Part shown: positions 13,747 through 22,531 of the stretch, in pieces
How positions within the stretch are numbered: the stretch's first letter is position 1
Layout: each line of letters opens with the position of its first letter
From: Pseudomonas sp. CFBP 13711
GTDB taxonomy: Bacteria; Pseudomonadota; Gammaproteobacteria; Pseudomonadales; Pseudomonadaceae
Reading direction: 5' to 3'
Length of the DNA stretch: 64,000 nt
Assembly: GCF_014842265.1 (NCBI RefSeq)
Contig: NZ_JACYVI010000001.1
Coordinates: 794,701 to 858,700 of the forward strand
The notes under the pieces: model-generated
Database searches by the model: none
Seen by the model: only the letters and a program-made list of their open reading frames with translations
What the model was told of the DNA's origin: nothing
Made by a program: the position numbers and the translations under genes

Positions 13747-13775
13747 AATAAACAAACTGCCGCAAAATGCGGCAG
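13747..13775 (-). terminator. possible weak terminator between rseP and bamA
   Basis: Minus-strand RNA has CTGCCGCA, a short loop, TGCGGCAG (13757-13775), then UUUGUUUAUU. The stem is 8 bp with an interrupted U-run, 20 bases after the rseP stop and about 30 bases before the bamA start. It may attenuate read-through into bamA. Confidence 0.4.
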
Positions 13776-13796
13776 ATTCACAATTCGGCGTAGCTT

Positions 13797-15149
13797 TTAC
13801 AGTCGTCCCAGATCGTTGACCAGTGCGAGCAACATCACTCCAACCACCAGACTGATACCGATCTGAACCCCCCAGCCCTGCACCTTCTCCGACAGCGGTC
13901 GACCACGCGCCCACTCGATCAGATAAAACAGCAAGTGCCCCCCATCCAGCACTGGTATGGGCAGCAAATTGAGAACGCCCAGGCTTATGCTCAGATAAGC
14001 GAGGAAATTCAGGAAGTCACCTACGCCTGACTGGGCCGAAGCGCCCGCCACTTTAGCAATGGTTATCGGTCCGCTCAAGTTTTTTACCGAGAGCTCGCCG
14101 AACAACATTTTCTTCAGCGAATCGAGGGTCAGCACGCTCATGGTCCAGGTACGCCGCGCGCCTTCTGCGACGGCGGCTACAGGGCCATAGCTGACCTCGC
14201 GCAACATCTCCGGCGGCCAATCCACGCCTTTCACGCCGGCACCGAGATACCCGGTCGCCGTGGTGCCCTCGCCACGTGTCACCAAATCGACGGGCACCTC
14301 AAGCTGTGCGCCATCACGCTCGACGCGCACCGAAATCCGCGTATCGGGATGGACACGAACCCAGTCCACGACCTTTTGCCATTCGTCGACAGGCTCGTTA
14401 TTAAGTGCCAGCAGTCGGTCGCCGGTTTTCAGCCCGGCGGTTTGTGCGGGGCCTTTCGGATCGAGCTCTGCCAGCACCGGCGGTAGCGCCGGACGCCACG
14501 GTCTAATACCCAGCGAACGAATCGGGTCCGGCTCAGCTGCGCCCTTGAGCCAGTCGTTGAGCACCAGCGAACGTGGGGTTTCCACGTCAGAACCCTGCTC
14601 GCGAACCTTCAATGCGATGCTGCCGCTCTCACCCAGGCGACGCACCAGTTGCAGGTTCACACCCGCCCATCCGGTAACGGCCTCGCCATCAACCGAGACG
14701 ATTTCCTGACCGGAACTGAGCCCGGCCTTCTCCGCAATACTGCCTGGCTCGACACCGCCCACGACGGGCCGAACCTGCTGGCTGCCCAGCATGGCGAGTA
14801 CCCAGAAAAATACAATCGCCAGCAAAAAGTTGGCGACCGGTCCGGCAATCACGATGGCGATGCGCTGATAAACAGACTTGCGGTTAAAGGACTGGTCAGC
14901 CAGCTCGGGGGGAACGTCACCCTCCCGTTCGTCGAGCATTTTCACGTAGCCGCCGAGGGGAATCGCCGCCACGACATACTCGGTGCCCTTGCGATCACGC
15001 CAGCGCAGCAGCGGCATGCCGAAGCCCACCGAGAAACGCAGGACCTTGACGCCACAGCGACGCGCCACCCAGAAGTGACCGAACTCGTGAAACGTCACCA
15101 GCACGCCCAGCGCAACCAGGGTGCCGACAATCATATATAGCGCGCTCAT
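13797..15149 (-). CDS. rseP: site-2 intramembrane metalloprotease RseP
   Basis: This 450-residue inner-membrane zinc protease (MucP-type in Pseudomonas) makes the second cut in the anti-sigma factor MucA/RseA, releasing the envelope-stress sigma factor AlgU/RpoE. HEFGH is at residues 21-25 in the first membrane helix. Two PDZ domains lie between about 115 and 310. The third metal-ligand motif LLPIPVLDGGH is near residue 395, followed by the last membrane helix. It is co-directional with dxr upstream and bamA downstream, linking stress signalling with barrel assembly. Confidence 0.97.
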   Translation of the reverse strand: MSALYMIVGTLVALGVLVTFHEFGHFWVARRCGVKVLRFSVGFGMPLLRWRDRKGTEYVVAAIPLGGYVKMLDEREGDVPPELADQSFNRKSVYQRIAIVIAGPVANFLLAIVFFWVLAMLGSQQVRPVVGGVEPGSIAEKAGLSSGQEIVSVDGEAVTGWAGVNLQLVRRLGESGSIALKVREQGSDVETPRSLVLNDWLKGAAEPDPIRSLGIRPWRPALPPVLAELDPKGPAQTAGLKTGDRLLALNNEPVDEWQKVVDWVRVHPDTRISVRVERDGAQLEVPVDLVTRGEGTTATGYLGAGVKGVDWPPEMLREVSYGPVAAVAEGARRTWTMSVLTLDSLKKMLFGELSVKNLSGPITIAKVAGASAQSGVGDFLNFLAYLSISLGVLNLLPIPVLDGGHLLFYLIEWARGRPLSEKVQGWGVQIGISLVVGVMLLALVNDLGRL

Positions 15150-15236
15150 CGCTGCTCTCCGGGTACCGATCTAGCGGTGCGTTGAAGCCCACATTGCATG
15201 CAAATCATCAAAAACACGACTGCCTGAACCGACCGC

Positions 15237-16427
15237 CTAGCGACCATTGCGACCGAGCCACTGCTCGGCCAACGTGCGGGCACGTGCGTCGATCTCGAAC
15301 ACTGTCTCCAGCTCGGACACGGCGACGACAGGCTCAAGGTTCAGAACCTCGTCGATCATACTCGCGATTTCCGGATAGCGAATGCGCTTGTCCAGAAACG
15401 CAGCGACCGCGACTTCATTGGCTGCGTTCAGAACCGCAGGCGCACTGTCACCCGCCTCGGCAGCTTGCCGCGCCAGACGCAGGCATGGGAAGCGCACTTC
15501 GTCCGGTGCTTCGAAGTCCAGTCGCGCGATGCTGAACAGATCCAGCGGCGCGACGCCCGAGTCGATGCGCTCGGGCCAGGCCAGCGCGTGGGCAATCGGC
15601 GTGCGCATGTCGGGATTACCCAACTGCGCCAGCACCGAGCCGTCGACGTAATCGACCATTGAATGGATCACGCTCTGAGGGTGAATCACCACCTCAATCC
15701 GCGCAGGCGTCGTGTCGAACAGCCAGCAGGCTTCGATCAGCTCGAGGCCCTTGTTCATCATGCTGGCTGAATCGACGGAAATCTTGCGACCCATGGACCA
15801 GTTCGGATGGGCACAGGCCTGATCCGGGGAGACGTGCTCCAGCTCGGCGAGCGGTGTCTGACGGAACGGGCCACCGGATGCGGTCAGCAGAATGCGTCTG
15901 ACGCCGACCTTCTCGAGACCGCTTTCGTAATCACGGGGCAGGCACTGGAAGATCGCGTTGTGCTCGCTGTCGAGCGGCAGCAGTACCGTGCCACTGCGGC
16001 GAACAGCCTGCATGAACAGGGCACCGGACATGACCAGCGCTTCCTTGTTGGCCAGCAGGACTTTCTTGCCTGCCTCGACAGCGGCAAGGGTCGGGCGCAA
16101 ACCGGCGGCACCGACGATGGCGGCGAGCACGGTATCCACCAGAGGATGAGCAGACACTTCGCAGAGCCCGCCCTCCCCCACCAGCACGCGGGTATCGAGA
16201 CCGGCTGCGCGCAGGTCGTCCTGCAACTGGCGGGCAGCGGCCGTCGTCGGCACCACGGCAAACTGCGGGGTATGGCGAACGCACAACGCCAACAGCTCGG
16301 CCAGGCGCGTGTAACCCGTCAGGGCAAACACTTGATAACGCGCCGGATGCCGCGCGATGACGTCGAGCGTGCTCAAGCCCACCGAGCCCGTCGCGCCCAG
16401 CACGGTAATGAGCTGAGGCGTACTCAC
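15237..16427 (-). CDS. dxr: 1-deoxy-D-xylulose-5-phosphate reductoisomerase
   Basis: Dxr (IspC) converts DXP to 2-C-methyl-D-erythritol 4-phosphate with NADPH, the second step of the non-mevalonate isoprenoid pathway. The 396-residue protein opens with a Rossmann motif [10 protein letters not shown] (11-20). It also has the metal- and substrate-binding stretches [10 protein letters not shown] and [14 protein letters not shown]. Its ATG overlaps the cdsA stop by 4 bases (ATGA), which suggests coupled translation. UppS, two genes upstream, consumes products of this pathway. Confidence 0.97.
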   Translation of the reverse strand: MSTPQLITVLGATGSVGLSTLDVIARHPARYQVFALTGYTRLAELLALCVRHTPQFAVVPTTAAARQLQDDLRAAGLDTRVLVGEGGLCEVSAHPLVDTVLAAIVGAAGLRPTLAAVEAGKKVLLANKEALVMSGALFMQAVRRSGTVLLPLDSEHNAIFQCLPRDYESGLEKVGVRRILLTASGGPFRQTPLAELEHVSPDQACAHPNWSMGRKISVDSASMMNKGLELIEACWLFDTTPARIEVVIHPQSVIHSMVDYVDGSVLAQLGNPDMRTPIAHALAWPERIDSGVAPLDLFSIARLDFEAPDEVRFPCLRLARQAAEAGDSAPAVLNAANEVAVAAFLDKRIRYPEIASMIDEVLNLEPVVAVSELETVFEIDARARTLAEQWLGRNGR

Positions 16428-17242
16428 ATCACGCCCCAGTCTTTGGCGGCCCAGAGCAGCAAGGCGAACACCGGAATGGCGGCAGTCAGGCTGTCGATGC
16501 GATCCAGCACACCACCGTGGCCCGGGAGCAGGTTGCTGCTGTCCTTGACCCCCGATTTGCGCTTGAACATGCTCTCAGTGAGATCACCGACGACCGAAAT
16601 GAGCACGACAATCGCCGCGCACACCAAAGCGAAGATGATTTCGCTCAGCGACCAGCCGCGGTAGACGCCTACCGCCGCCGTGATCAGCAGACACGTCGCC
16701 AAACCGCCGTAGAGACCTTCCCAGCTTTTACCCGGGCTGACTTTCGGCGCCAGCTTGCGCTTGCCGAATGCCTTGCCGGAGAAGTAGGCGCCGATGTCGG
16801 CACCCCACACCAGAATCATCACCGACAGAATCAGCCAGTTGCCCAGCGGCATCTGCTTGATCAGCACCAGGCCCTGCCAGGCCGGCAGCAATATCAGCAA
16901 ACCGATCAGCAGTTTGCAGATAGCACTGGACCAATGCTCGCTGGACTCGGGATAGGTGAGCACCAGCCAGGTTGCCACCAGCCACCAGATCAGCGCCGCC
17001 ACCAGCAACCAGGGCGCGAGGTCGGGTAGCAGGTACAACAGAAACAGCAGCGCAGCGACCACCACGGCGTACAGAACGCGGGCCGATTGGGCTTCGAAGC
17101 CGGAAAGGCGGGCCCATTCCCAGGCGCCGAGTACGACGACCGCGCCGATGAACAACGCGAAGCTGCCGCCTGCCAGCAGAAAGAAGCCGCACAGGGCCAG
17201 CGGCGCAAGGATCAGCGCAGTAATGATTCGTTGTTTGAGCAT
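16424..17242 (-). CDS. cdsA: phosphatidate cytidylyltransferase
   Basis: CdsA makes CDP-diacylglycerol from CTP and phosphatidate for all phospholipids. From the ATG at 17242 the protein has 272 residues and about eight membrane helices. The family signature near the C-terminus is present ([17 protein letters not shown], then [13 protein letters not shown]). The open frame extends 78 codons upstream inside uppS, but that part is uppS read out of frame. The start ATG shares one base with the uppS stop (TAATG), a tight translational coupling. Confidence 0.96.
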   Translation of the reverse strand: MLKQRIITALILAPLALCGFFLLAGGSFALFIGAVVVLGAWEWARLSGFEAQSARVLYAVVVAALLFLLYLLPDLAPWLLVAALIWWLVATWLVLTYPESSEHWSSAICKLLIGLLILLPAWQGLVLIKQMPLGNWLILSVMILVWGADIGAYFSGKAFGKRKLAPKVSPGKSWEGLYGGLATCLLITAAVGVYRGWSLSEIIFALVCAAIVVLISVVGDLTESMFKRKSGVKDSSNLLPGHGGVLDRIDSLTAAIPVFALLLWAAKDWGVM

Positions 17243-17997
17243 TAAGCGCGGGCTCCAGCTTCTACCTGCTCGCTGGTTTTCCCGAAGCGGCGTTGGCGAG
17301 AAGCGAAATCGGCCAGCGCAGTGCGCATGGCATCGTGTTTGAAGTCCGGCCAGAACAGGTCGGAGAAATACAGCTCGGCATAGGCCAGCTGCCACAGCAG
17401 GAAATTGCTGATGCGGTGCTCGCCGCCCGTGCGGATGCAGAGGTCGGGCAACGGCAAGTCGCCGGTGGCCAGGCACGTTTGCAGCAGCTCCGGGGTGATG
17501 TCCTCCGGGCGCAGATGGCCGGCCTGAACTTCACGGGCCAGCCGCTGCGCAGCCTGAGCGATATCCCACTGACCGCCGTAGTTGGCGGCGATCTGCAGGA
17601 CGAAGCGGCTGTTCTCAGCCGTACGCTGCTCGGCTTCGCGTATGGCAGCCTGCAGCTCGGGATGAAACCGCGAACGGTCGCCGATGATGCGCAGGCTGAT
17701 GCCGTTCTCGTTCAGGCGCTTGGTCTCGCGACGCAGCGCCGTGAAAAACAACTCCATCAGCGCGCCGACTTCTTCCGCCGGGCGCTGCCAGTTCTCGCTG
17801 GAAAACGCGAACAAGGTCAGCACCTCGACCTTGGCCTCGGCGCAGACTTCAATCACCGCACGAACAGCGTCGACGCCGGCCTTGTGGCCTGCTACACCGG
17901 GCAGCAGGCGCTTCTTGGCCCAGCGGTTGTTCCCATCCATGATGATCGCGACATGACGCGGCACCGATGCCGGCGCAGCCAGCTTTGTCTTATCCAT
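17242..17997 (-). CDS. uppS: di-trans,poly-cis-undecaprenyl-diphosphate synthase
   Basis: UppS (IspU) elongates farnesyl diphosphate to undecaprenyl diphosphate, the lipid carrier for peptidoglycan and O-antigen. The 251-residue protein carries the catalytic aspartate in IIMDGNNRWAKKR (D21), then FSSENWQRP, and the RTGGEHRISNFLLWQ region near the C-terminus. It starts 16 bases after frr, and its stop overlaps the cdsA start. Confidence 0.97.
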   Translation of the reverse strand: MDKTKLAAPASVPRHVAIIMDGNNRWAKKRLLPGVAGHKAGVDAVRAVIEVCAEAKVEVLTLFAFSSENWQRPAEEVGALMELFFTALRRETKRLNENGISLRIIGDRSRFHPELQAAIREAEQRTAENSRFVLQIAANYGGQWDIAQAAQRLAREVQAGHLRPEDITPELLQTCLATGDLPLPDLCIRTGGEHRISNFLLWQLAYAELYFSDLFWPDFKHDAMRTALADFASRQRRFGKTSEQVEAGARA

Positions 17998-18013
17998 GAA
18001 AGCTTCCCGGCCC

Positions 18014-18571
18014 TTATACGGCCATCAGGTCCGCTTCTTTGGACTTGGTCGCGGCGTCGATGTCCGCCTCAGCCTTGTCCGTCAGCTTCTGGATGTCGGC
18101 AGCGGCGCGGCGCTCTTCGTCTTCGCTGATTTCCTTGTCCTTGACCAGCTTCTTCAGCTCACCCAACGCGTCACGGCGGATGTTGCGCACGGCAACGCGG
18201 GCGTCTTCGGCGGCGCTGCGAGCCTGCTTGGTGAAGCCCTTGCGGGTCTCTTCCGTCAAGGCAGGCATGGAGATCAACAGCATCTCGCCCAGGTTGGTCG
18301 GGTTGAGGTTCAGGCCAGCGCTCTGAATCGCTTTGTCGACTGCAGACAGCATGTTGCGCTCGAACGCCACGACCTGCAGCGTACGGGAGTCCTTCACGGT
18401 CACGTTGGCGACGCCGCTCAGCGGGGTGTCGGAACCGTAGTACGGCACCATCACGCTGCCGAGAATGCTCGGGTGCGCCTTGCCGGTACGGATCTGGCCG
18501 AATGCATGGGCCAGGGACTCAAGTGATTTCTTCATCCGCTCTTGAGCGTCTTTCTTGATTTCGTTGATCAT
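18014..18571 (-). CDS. frr: ribosome recycling factor
   Basis: RRF, with EF-G, splits the post-termination ribosome. The 185-residue length is canonical. The conserved start [13 protein letters not shown], the [11 protein letters not shown] segment and the C-terminal helical bundle with ISEDEERRA are all present. The ATG overlaps the pyrH stop by 4 bases (ATGA), as in many proteobacteria. Confidence 0.98.
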   Translation of the reverse strand: MINEIKKDAQERMKKSLESLAHAFGQIRTGKAHPSILGSVMVPYYGSDTPLSGVANVTVKDSRTLQVVAFERNMLSAVDKAIQSAGLNLNPTNLGEMLLISMPALTEETRKGFTKQARSAAEDARVAVRNIRRDALGELKKLVKDKEISEDEERRAAADIQKLTDKAEADIDAATKSKEADLMAV

Positions 18572-19311
18572 TGTTCGCCTTCCTCGATCAAAGTACCTTC
18601 CGCGCCGCCATGCACAATGTTCAGCAGGGCGCCGGGCTTGTTCATATTGAAGACACGCAGTGGCATCTTGTGGTCACGACACAGACAGATCGCTGTCAGA
18701 TCCATCACACCCAGCTTGCGATCCAGCACTTCGTCATAGGTCAGACGATCGAACTTCTCGGCATGCGGGTCCTTGAATGGATCGGCAGTGTACACACCAT
18801 CGACCTTGGTTGCTTTCAGCACGACATCAGCGTCGATCTCGATCGCGCGCAGGCACGCTGCGGAATCCGTGGTGAAGAACGGATTGCCGGTACCGGCCGC
18901 GAAGATCACGACTTCCTTGGCATTCAGGTGACGCATGGCCTTGCGACGGTCGTAGTGATCGGTCACACCCACCATGGAAATGGCTGACATCACGATGGCC
19001 GAGATGTTGGCCCGCTCCAGCGCGTCACGCATGGCGAGCGCATTCATCACGGTGGCCAGCATGCCCATGTGGTCGCCCGTGACCCGATCCATGCCGGCCG
19101 CGCTCAGCGCTGCGCCGCGGAACAGGTTCCCGCCACCGATGACCAGACCGACCTGAACACCGATGCCGACCAGCTGACCGACTTCCAGCGCCATGCGATC
19201 CAGCACCTTGGGGTCGATGCCGAACTCTTCCGACCCCATCAGGGCCTCGCCGCTGAGCTTGAGTAGAATGCGTTTATAGCGAGCTTGATAGCCACTGCCC
19301 TGCTGAGCCAT
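18568..19311 (-). CDS. pyrH: uridylate kinase
   Basis: This hexameric UMP kinase makes UDP from UMP and is allosterically controlled by GTP and UTP in the family. The 247-residue protein has the amino-acid-kinase fold: KLSGEALMG near the start, the [10 protein letters not shown] glycine loop, and the [12 protein letters not shown] and [12 protein letters not shown] nucleotide-site segments. It is separated from tsf by a terminator-like hairpin and is followed directly by frr. Confidence 0.98.
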   Translation of the reverse strand: MAQQGSGYQARYKRILLKLSGEALMGSEEFGIDPKVLDRMALEVGQLVGIGVQVGLVIGGGNLFRGAALSAAGMDRVTGDHMGMLATVMNALAMRDALERANISAIVMSAISMVGVTDHYDRRKAMRHLNAKEVVIFAAGTGNPFFTTDSAACLRAIEIDADVVLKATKVDGVYTADPFKDPHAEKFDRLTYDEVLDRKLGVMDLTAICLCRDHKMPLRVFNMNKPGALLNIVHGGAEGTLIEEGEQ

Positions 19312-19474
19312 TGCGAATCTCTCCTGCGGCGTTTGAAAAAAATCGTTCGAGTTGCGGGCCGTTTTCGGCCTGCGCTAACTCTAGGTCACTGCTTCAGGGA
19401 AATGCAGCCTCGTAGGCCCAGCCCCCTGCAAAAACAAATTCAGTGCAGCAATAACAATTCCGCGTACCGCTTTG

Positions 19475-19511
19475 ACAAAGAGGCTGCGCGCGTTAGCGGG
19501 CAGCCTCTTCG
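19475..19511 (-). terminator. terminator-like hairpin downstream of tsf
   Basis: On the minus strand AAGAGGCTGC (500-509 arm) pairs with GCAGCCTCTT (478-487 arm) around a 12-base loop, giving a perfect 10-bp stem (19478-19509). The U-run is weak (UUUGUC). It lies 25 bases after the tsf stop and probably limits read-through from rpsB-tsf into pyrH. Confidence 0.6.
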
Positions 19512-19533
19512 GGGCGACAGTTGGAAAACCGTC

Positions 19534-20397
19534 TTATTGCTTGCTTGCAGCTACTTGAGCAGCGACTTCTTCAGCGAAGTTGTCGACTGGCTTCTCGATG
19601 CCTTCGCCCACTTTAAAGTAGGTGAAGGAAACGATTTCAGCGCCGGCTTTCTTGGCCAGTTCACCGACCTTGATTTCCGGGTTCTTGACGAACGCTTGCT
19701 CAACCAGGCTCGCTTCAGCCAGGAACTTGCTGATACGACCGCCAACCATCTTCTCGGCGATTTCAGCAGGCTTGCCTTTCAGCTTGTCTTCGTTCAACTG
19801 CATGAAGACATTCTTCTCGCGCTCGATCGCTTCTGGCGAAACGTCCGAAGGCAGCAGGAACTCAGGGTTGGTCGCTGCTACGTGCATGGCGATGTCTTTC
19901 GCCAGCTCTGCATCGCCGCCCTTGAGGACGACAACCACGCCGATCTTGTTGCCGTGCAGGTACGAACCCAGCACGTCGCCTTCGATGCGCGCCAGACGAC
20001 GGATGTTGACGTTCTCGCCAACCTTGCCGACCAGCACCAGACGATCAGCTTCCATCGCTTCAACCAGAGGCTCAACGGTGGTCAGCTTGTCAGCGAAGGC
20101 TTTCTCGACGCTCTTGGCGACGAATGCCTTGAAGTCATCCTGCAGAGCCAGGAAGTCGGTCTGGGAGTTGACTTCGATCAGGACAGCAGCTTTGCCGTCG
20201 TCCTTGATGGAGATGGCGCCTTCAGCAGCAACGTTGCCTGCTTTCTTGGCTGCCTTGATTGCGCCCGAAGCACGCATATCGTCGATGGCTTTTTCGATGT
20301 CGCCGCCAGCCTTGGTCAAGGCCTTTTTGCAATCCATCATGCCTTCGCCGGTACGCTCGCGCAGTTCTTTGACCAACGCTGCAGTAATCTCTGCCAT
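19534..20397 (-). CDS. tsf: elongation factor Ts
   Basis: EF-Ts exchanges GDP for GTP on EF-Tu. The 287-residue protein has the N-terminal UBA-like domain ([22 protein letters not shown]) and the core with [15 protein letters not shown] contact residues ([13 protein letters not shown]). It ends in a coiled region. It lies downstream of rpsB, separated by a strong hairpin terminator, as in the rpsB-tsf operon of E. coli. Confidence 0.98.
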   Translation of the reverse strand: MAEITAALVKELRERTGEGMMDCKKALTKAGGDIEKAIDDMRASGAIKAAKKAGNVAAEGAISIKDDGKAAVLIEVNSQTDFLALQDDFKAFVAKSVEKAFADKLTTVEPLVEAMEADRLVLVGKVGENVNIRRLARIEGDVLGSYLHGNKIGVVVVLKGGDAELAKDIAMHVAATNPEFLLPSDVSPEAIEREKNVFMQLNEDKLKGKPAEIAEKMVGGRISKFLAEASLVEQAFVKNPEIKVGELAKKAGAEIVSFTYFKVGEGIEKPVDNFAEEVAAQVAASKQ

Positions 20398-20526
20398 TTC
20401 AAAATCCTCTTGGATAGGTCTTCAACCATTCCACCCGCAAGACGGGCGTTCAAATTCTTGAAAATCCATGGTGACTGCTGCACATGACAATAAGATCGAT
20501 GGCAACGTCAGATGGTTTTCGAGGTG

Positions 20527-20555
20527 GCAAAAAGGGGGCCAAGCCCCCTTTTTGC
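20527..20555 (-). terminator. strong hairpin between rpsB and tsf
   Basis: The 13-bp perfect stem GCAAAAAGGGGGC / GCCCCCTTTTTGC closes a three-base loop. It is A-rich on one side and T-rich on the other, so it could terminate in either direction. It sits 30 bases after the rpsB stop and about 130 bases before tsf. It probably acts as a partial terminator that sets the S2 to EF-Ts ratio. Confidence 0.8.
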
Positions 20556-20584
20556 GTACTGAGTCAACGCCAGGCGTTTGTTAC

Positions 20585-21325
20585 TCAGCCTTCAACAGTT
20601 GCCGCTGGAGCTTCTTCAGCGTAAACGTCGGTGCCGCCAGCATTGTTGTTGCGACCACGGATCACAGCGTCAGCCATCGAACCCATGTACAACTGAATGG
20701 CGCGGATTGCGTCATCGTTGCCCGGGATGATGTAGTCAACGCCTTCAGGGCTGCTGTTGGTGTCGACAACGCCGATGACCGGGATACCCAGCTTGTTGGC
20801 TTCGGTAATCGCGATGCGCTCGTGATCAACGTCGATAACGAACAGAGCGTCTGGCAGACCGCCCATGTCCTTGATACCACCCAGGCTACGATCCAGCTTT
20901 TCCAGATCGCGAGTACGCATCAGCGCCTCTTTCTTGGTCAGCTTGGTGAAAGTGCCGTCTTCTGCCTGGATTTCAAGATCACGCAGACGCTTGATGGAAG
21001 CGCGGATGGTCTTGAAGTTGGTCAGCATGCCGCCCAACCAGCGGTGATCGACGTACGGCGAACCGCAACGTGCTGCTTCTTCAGCGACGATCTTGCCAGC
21101 GGAACGCTTGGTGCCGACGAACAGGATCTTGTTTTTGCCCTGAGCCAGGCGCTCAACGAAAGTCAGAGCTTCGTTGAACATAGGCAGGGTTTTTTCAAGG
21201 TTGATGATGTGGATCTTGTTGCGCGCGCCGAAAATGTATTTACCCATTTTCGGGTTCCAGTAACGGGTCTGGTGACCGAAGTGCACACCGGCCTTCAGCA
21301 TATCGCGCATGTTGACTTGGGACAT
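20585..21325 (-). CDS. rpsB: 30S ribosomal protein S2
   Basis: The 246-residue S2 protein is recognised from [22 protein letters not shown] at the N-terminus, the [12 protein letters not shown] and [13 protein letters not shown] motifs, and [22 protein letters not shown]. It is first gene of the rpsB-tsf unit and has a GC-rich leader of about 130 nt that may hold an autoregulatory site. Confidence 0.98.
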   Translation of the reverse strand: MSQVNMRDMLKAGVHFGHQTRYWNPKMGKYIFGARNKIHIINLEKTLPMFNEALTFVERLAQGKNKILFVGTKRSAGKIVAEEAARCGSPYVDHRWLGGMLTNFKTIRASIKRLRDLEIQAEDGTFTKLTKKEALMRTRDLEKLDRSLGGIKDMGGLPDALFVIDVDHERIAITEANKLGIPVIGVVDTNSSPEGVDYIIPGNDDAIRAIQLYMGSMADAVIRGRNNNAGGTDVYAEEAPAATVEG

Positions 21326-21463
21326 GATAGTTCCTTGATAAGTCGGGTTAGGCCTCCACGTATCCCAATGACCAACCAGCGGCTTGAGCCGAAGGCACCC
21401 AGGTCATCGTGTCGACACGTGTGTGGGTTAGAGCTTTCGGGGCAGACCCCGTAAAGCGGCGCA

Positions 21464-21471
21464 TTTTATAT
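21464..21471 (-). promoter_or_regulatory. putative -10 element of the rpsB promoter
   Basis: On the minus strand TATAAAA is followed by a GC-rich discriminator (TGCGCCGC), typical of stringently controlled ribosomal promoters. The -35 is not clear. Transcription would start near 21457, giving a leader of about 130 nt. Confidence 0.45.
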
Positions 21472-21602
21472 CACAAAAGACTGGATAACGGAACTCGAAA
21501 TAAGAGCCTGTTTTTCCGACGCTTTTGTCCTCCTCGCGTTAACGGTCAGGCACCCTGTCCGCCGCGATCGGGGACGGGATGATAACCCGCCTGACGACGG
21601 TC

Positions 21603-21611
21603 TGGTAGAAT
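21603..21611 (+). promoter_or_regulatory. putative extended -10 promoter for map
   Basis: TGGTAGAAT is an extended -10 (TG-n-TAGAAT, 5 of 6 to consensus). A good -35 is absent, which is acceptable for extended -10 promoters. It lies about 55 bases before the map start. Confidence 0.4.
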
Positions 21612-21664
21612 CGCGTTTTTTCCGTATCAAGCCGTGGCCCCGCCGCGCCGAGAGAGCCTGTTTA

Positions 21665-22447
21665 ATGACCGTGACACTGAAAACCCCCGAAGACATCGAG
21701 AAGATGCGCATTGCCGGCCGCCTGGCTGCGGACGTGCTGGAAATGATCGGCGACTATGTAAAGCCTGGCGTGACCACCGAAGAACTGGACCGCATCTGCC
21801 ACGATTACATCGTCAACGAGCAGAAGGCCATTCCGGCGCCGCTGAATTACAAGGGTTTCCCGAAATCCATCTGCACCTCGATCAACCACGTGGTTTGCCA
21901 CGGCATTCCGAACGAGAAGCCGCTGAAGAATGGTGACGTGCTGAACATCGACGTGACCGTCATCAAGGACGGCTACCACGGCGACACCAGCAAGATGTTC
22001 CACGTAGGCCAGGTGCCTGAATGGGCCGAGCGTCTGTCCCGCGTCACCCAGGAGTGCCTTTATAAAGGCATCGAAGTGGTCAAGCCCGGCGCGCATTTGG
22101 GCGATATCGGCGAAGTGATCCAGAAGCATGCCGAGAAGAACGGCTTCTCGGTCGTCCGCGAATACTGCGGCCACGGCATCGGCAAGGTCTTCCATGAAGA
22201 GCCACAAGTGCTGCACTACGGCAAGGCCGGGGACGGTGTGGAGCTGAAAGAAGGCATGACCTTCACCATCGAGCCGATGATCAACCAGGGCAAGGCCGAC
22301 ACGCGTCTGCTGGGCGACGGCTGGACAGCCATCACCAAGGATCGCAAGCTGTCGGCGCAGTGGGAGCACACCATTCTGGTGACCGCGACCGGTTATGAGA
22401 TCTTCACCCTGCGCAGCGATGACACCATCGCCCGCACCTCGGCCTGA
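21665..22447 (+). CDS. map: type I methionine aminopeptidase
   Basis: Map removes the initiator methionine from nascent proteins. The 260-residue protein carries the dinuclear metal ligands in order: DVTVIKDGYHGDTS (two aspartates, about residues 97-108), CGHGIGKVFHE (His, about 171), TFTIEPM (Glu, about 204) and WEHTILV (Glu, about 235). It is transcribed away from rpsB, an arrangement shared by many proteobacteria. glnD follows after 84 bases. Confidence 0.98.
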   Translation: MTVTLKTPEDIEKMRIAGRLAADVLEMIGDYVKPGVTTEELDRICHDYIVNEQKAIPAPLNYKGFPKSICTSINHVVCHGIPNEKPLKNGDVLNIDVTVIKDGYHGDTSKMFHVGQVPEWAERLSRVTQECLYKGIEVVKPGAHLGDIGEVIQKHAEKNGFSVVREYCGHGIGKVFHEEPQVLHYGKAGDGVELKEGMTFTIEPMINQGKADTRLLGDGWTAITKDRKLSAQWEHTILVTATGYEIFTLRSDDTIARTSA

Positions 22448-22531
22448 TCGCAGAGTCTTTCGCCATCATGGTCCGTACAGCCAGCACGGTCGGTTTAGCA
22501 CGGTCGGTATAGATAGAAGGAAAGCAGTTCG

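Larger units (their letters stand above)
21326..21664. other. divergent rpsB / map regulatory region
   Basis: These 339 bases contain no gene. They hold the rpsB promoter and leader on the minus strand and the map promoter on the plus strand. The leader contains CGGGG-loop-CCCCG (21439-21452), a compact hairpin about 115 bases ahead of the rpsB start codon. Gammaproteobacterial rpsB leaders are known to bind S2 for feedback control. I infer, but cannot prove, the same role here. Confidence 0.5.
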
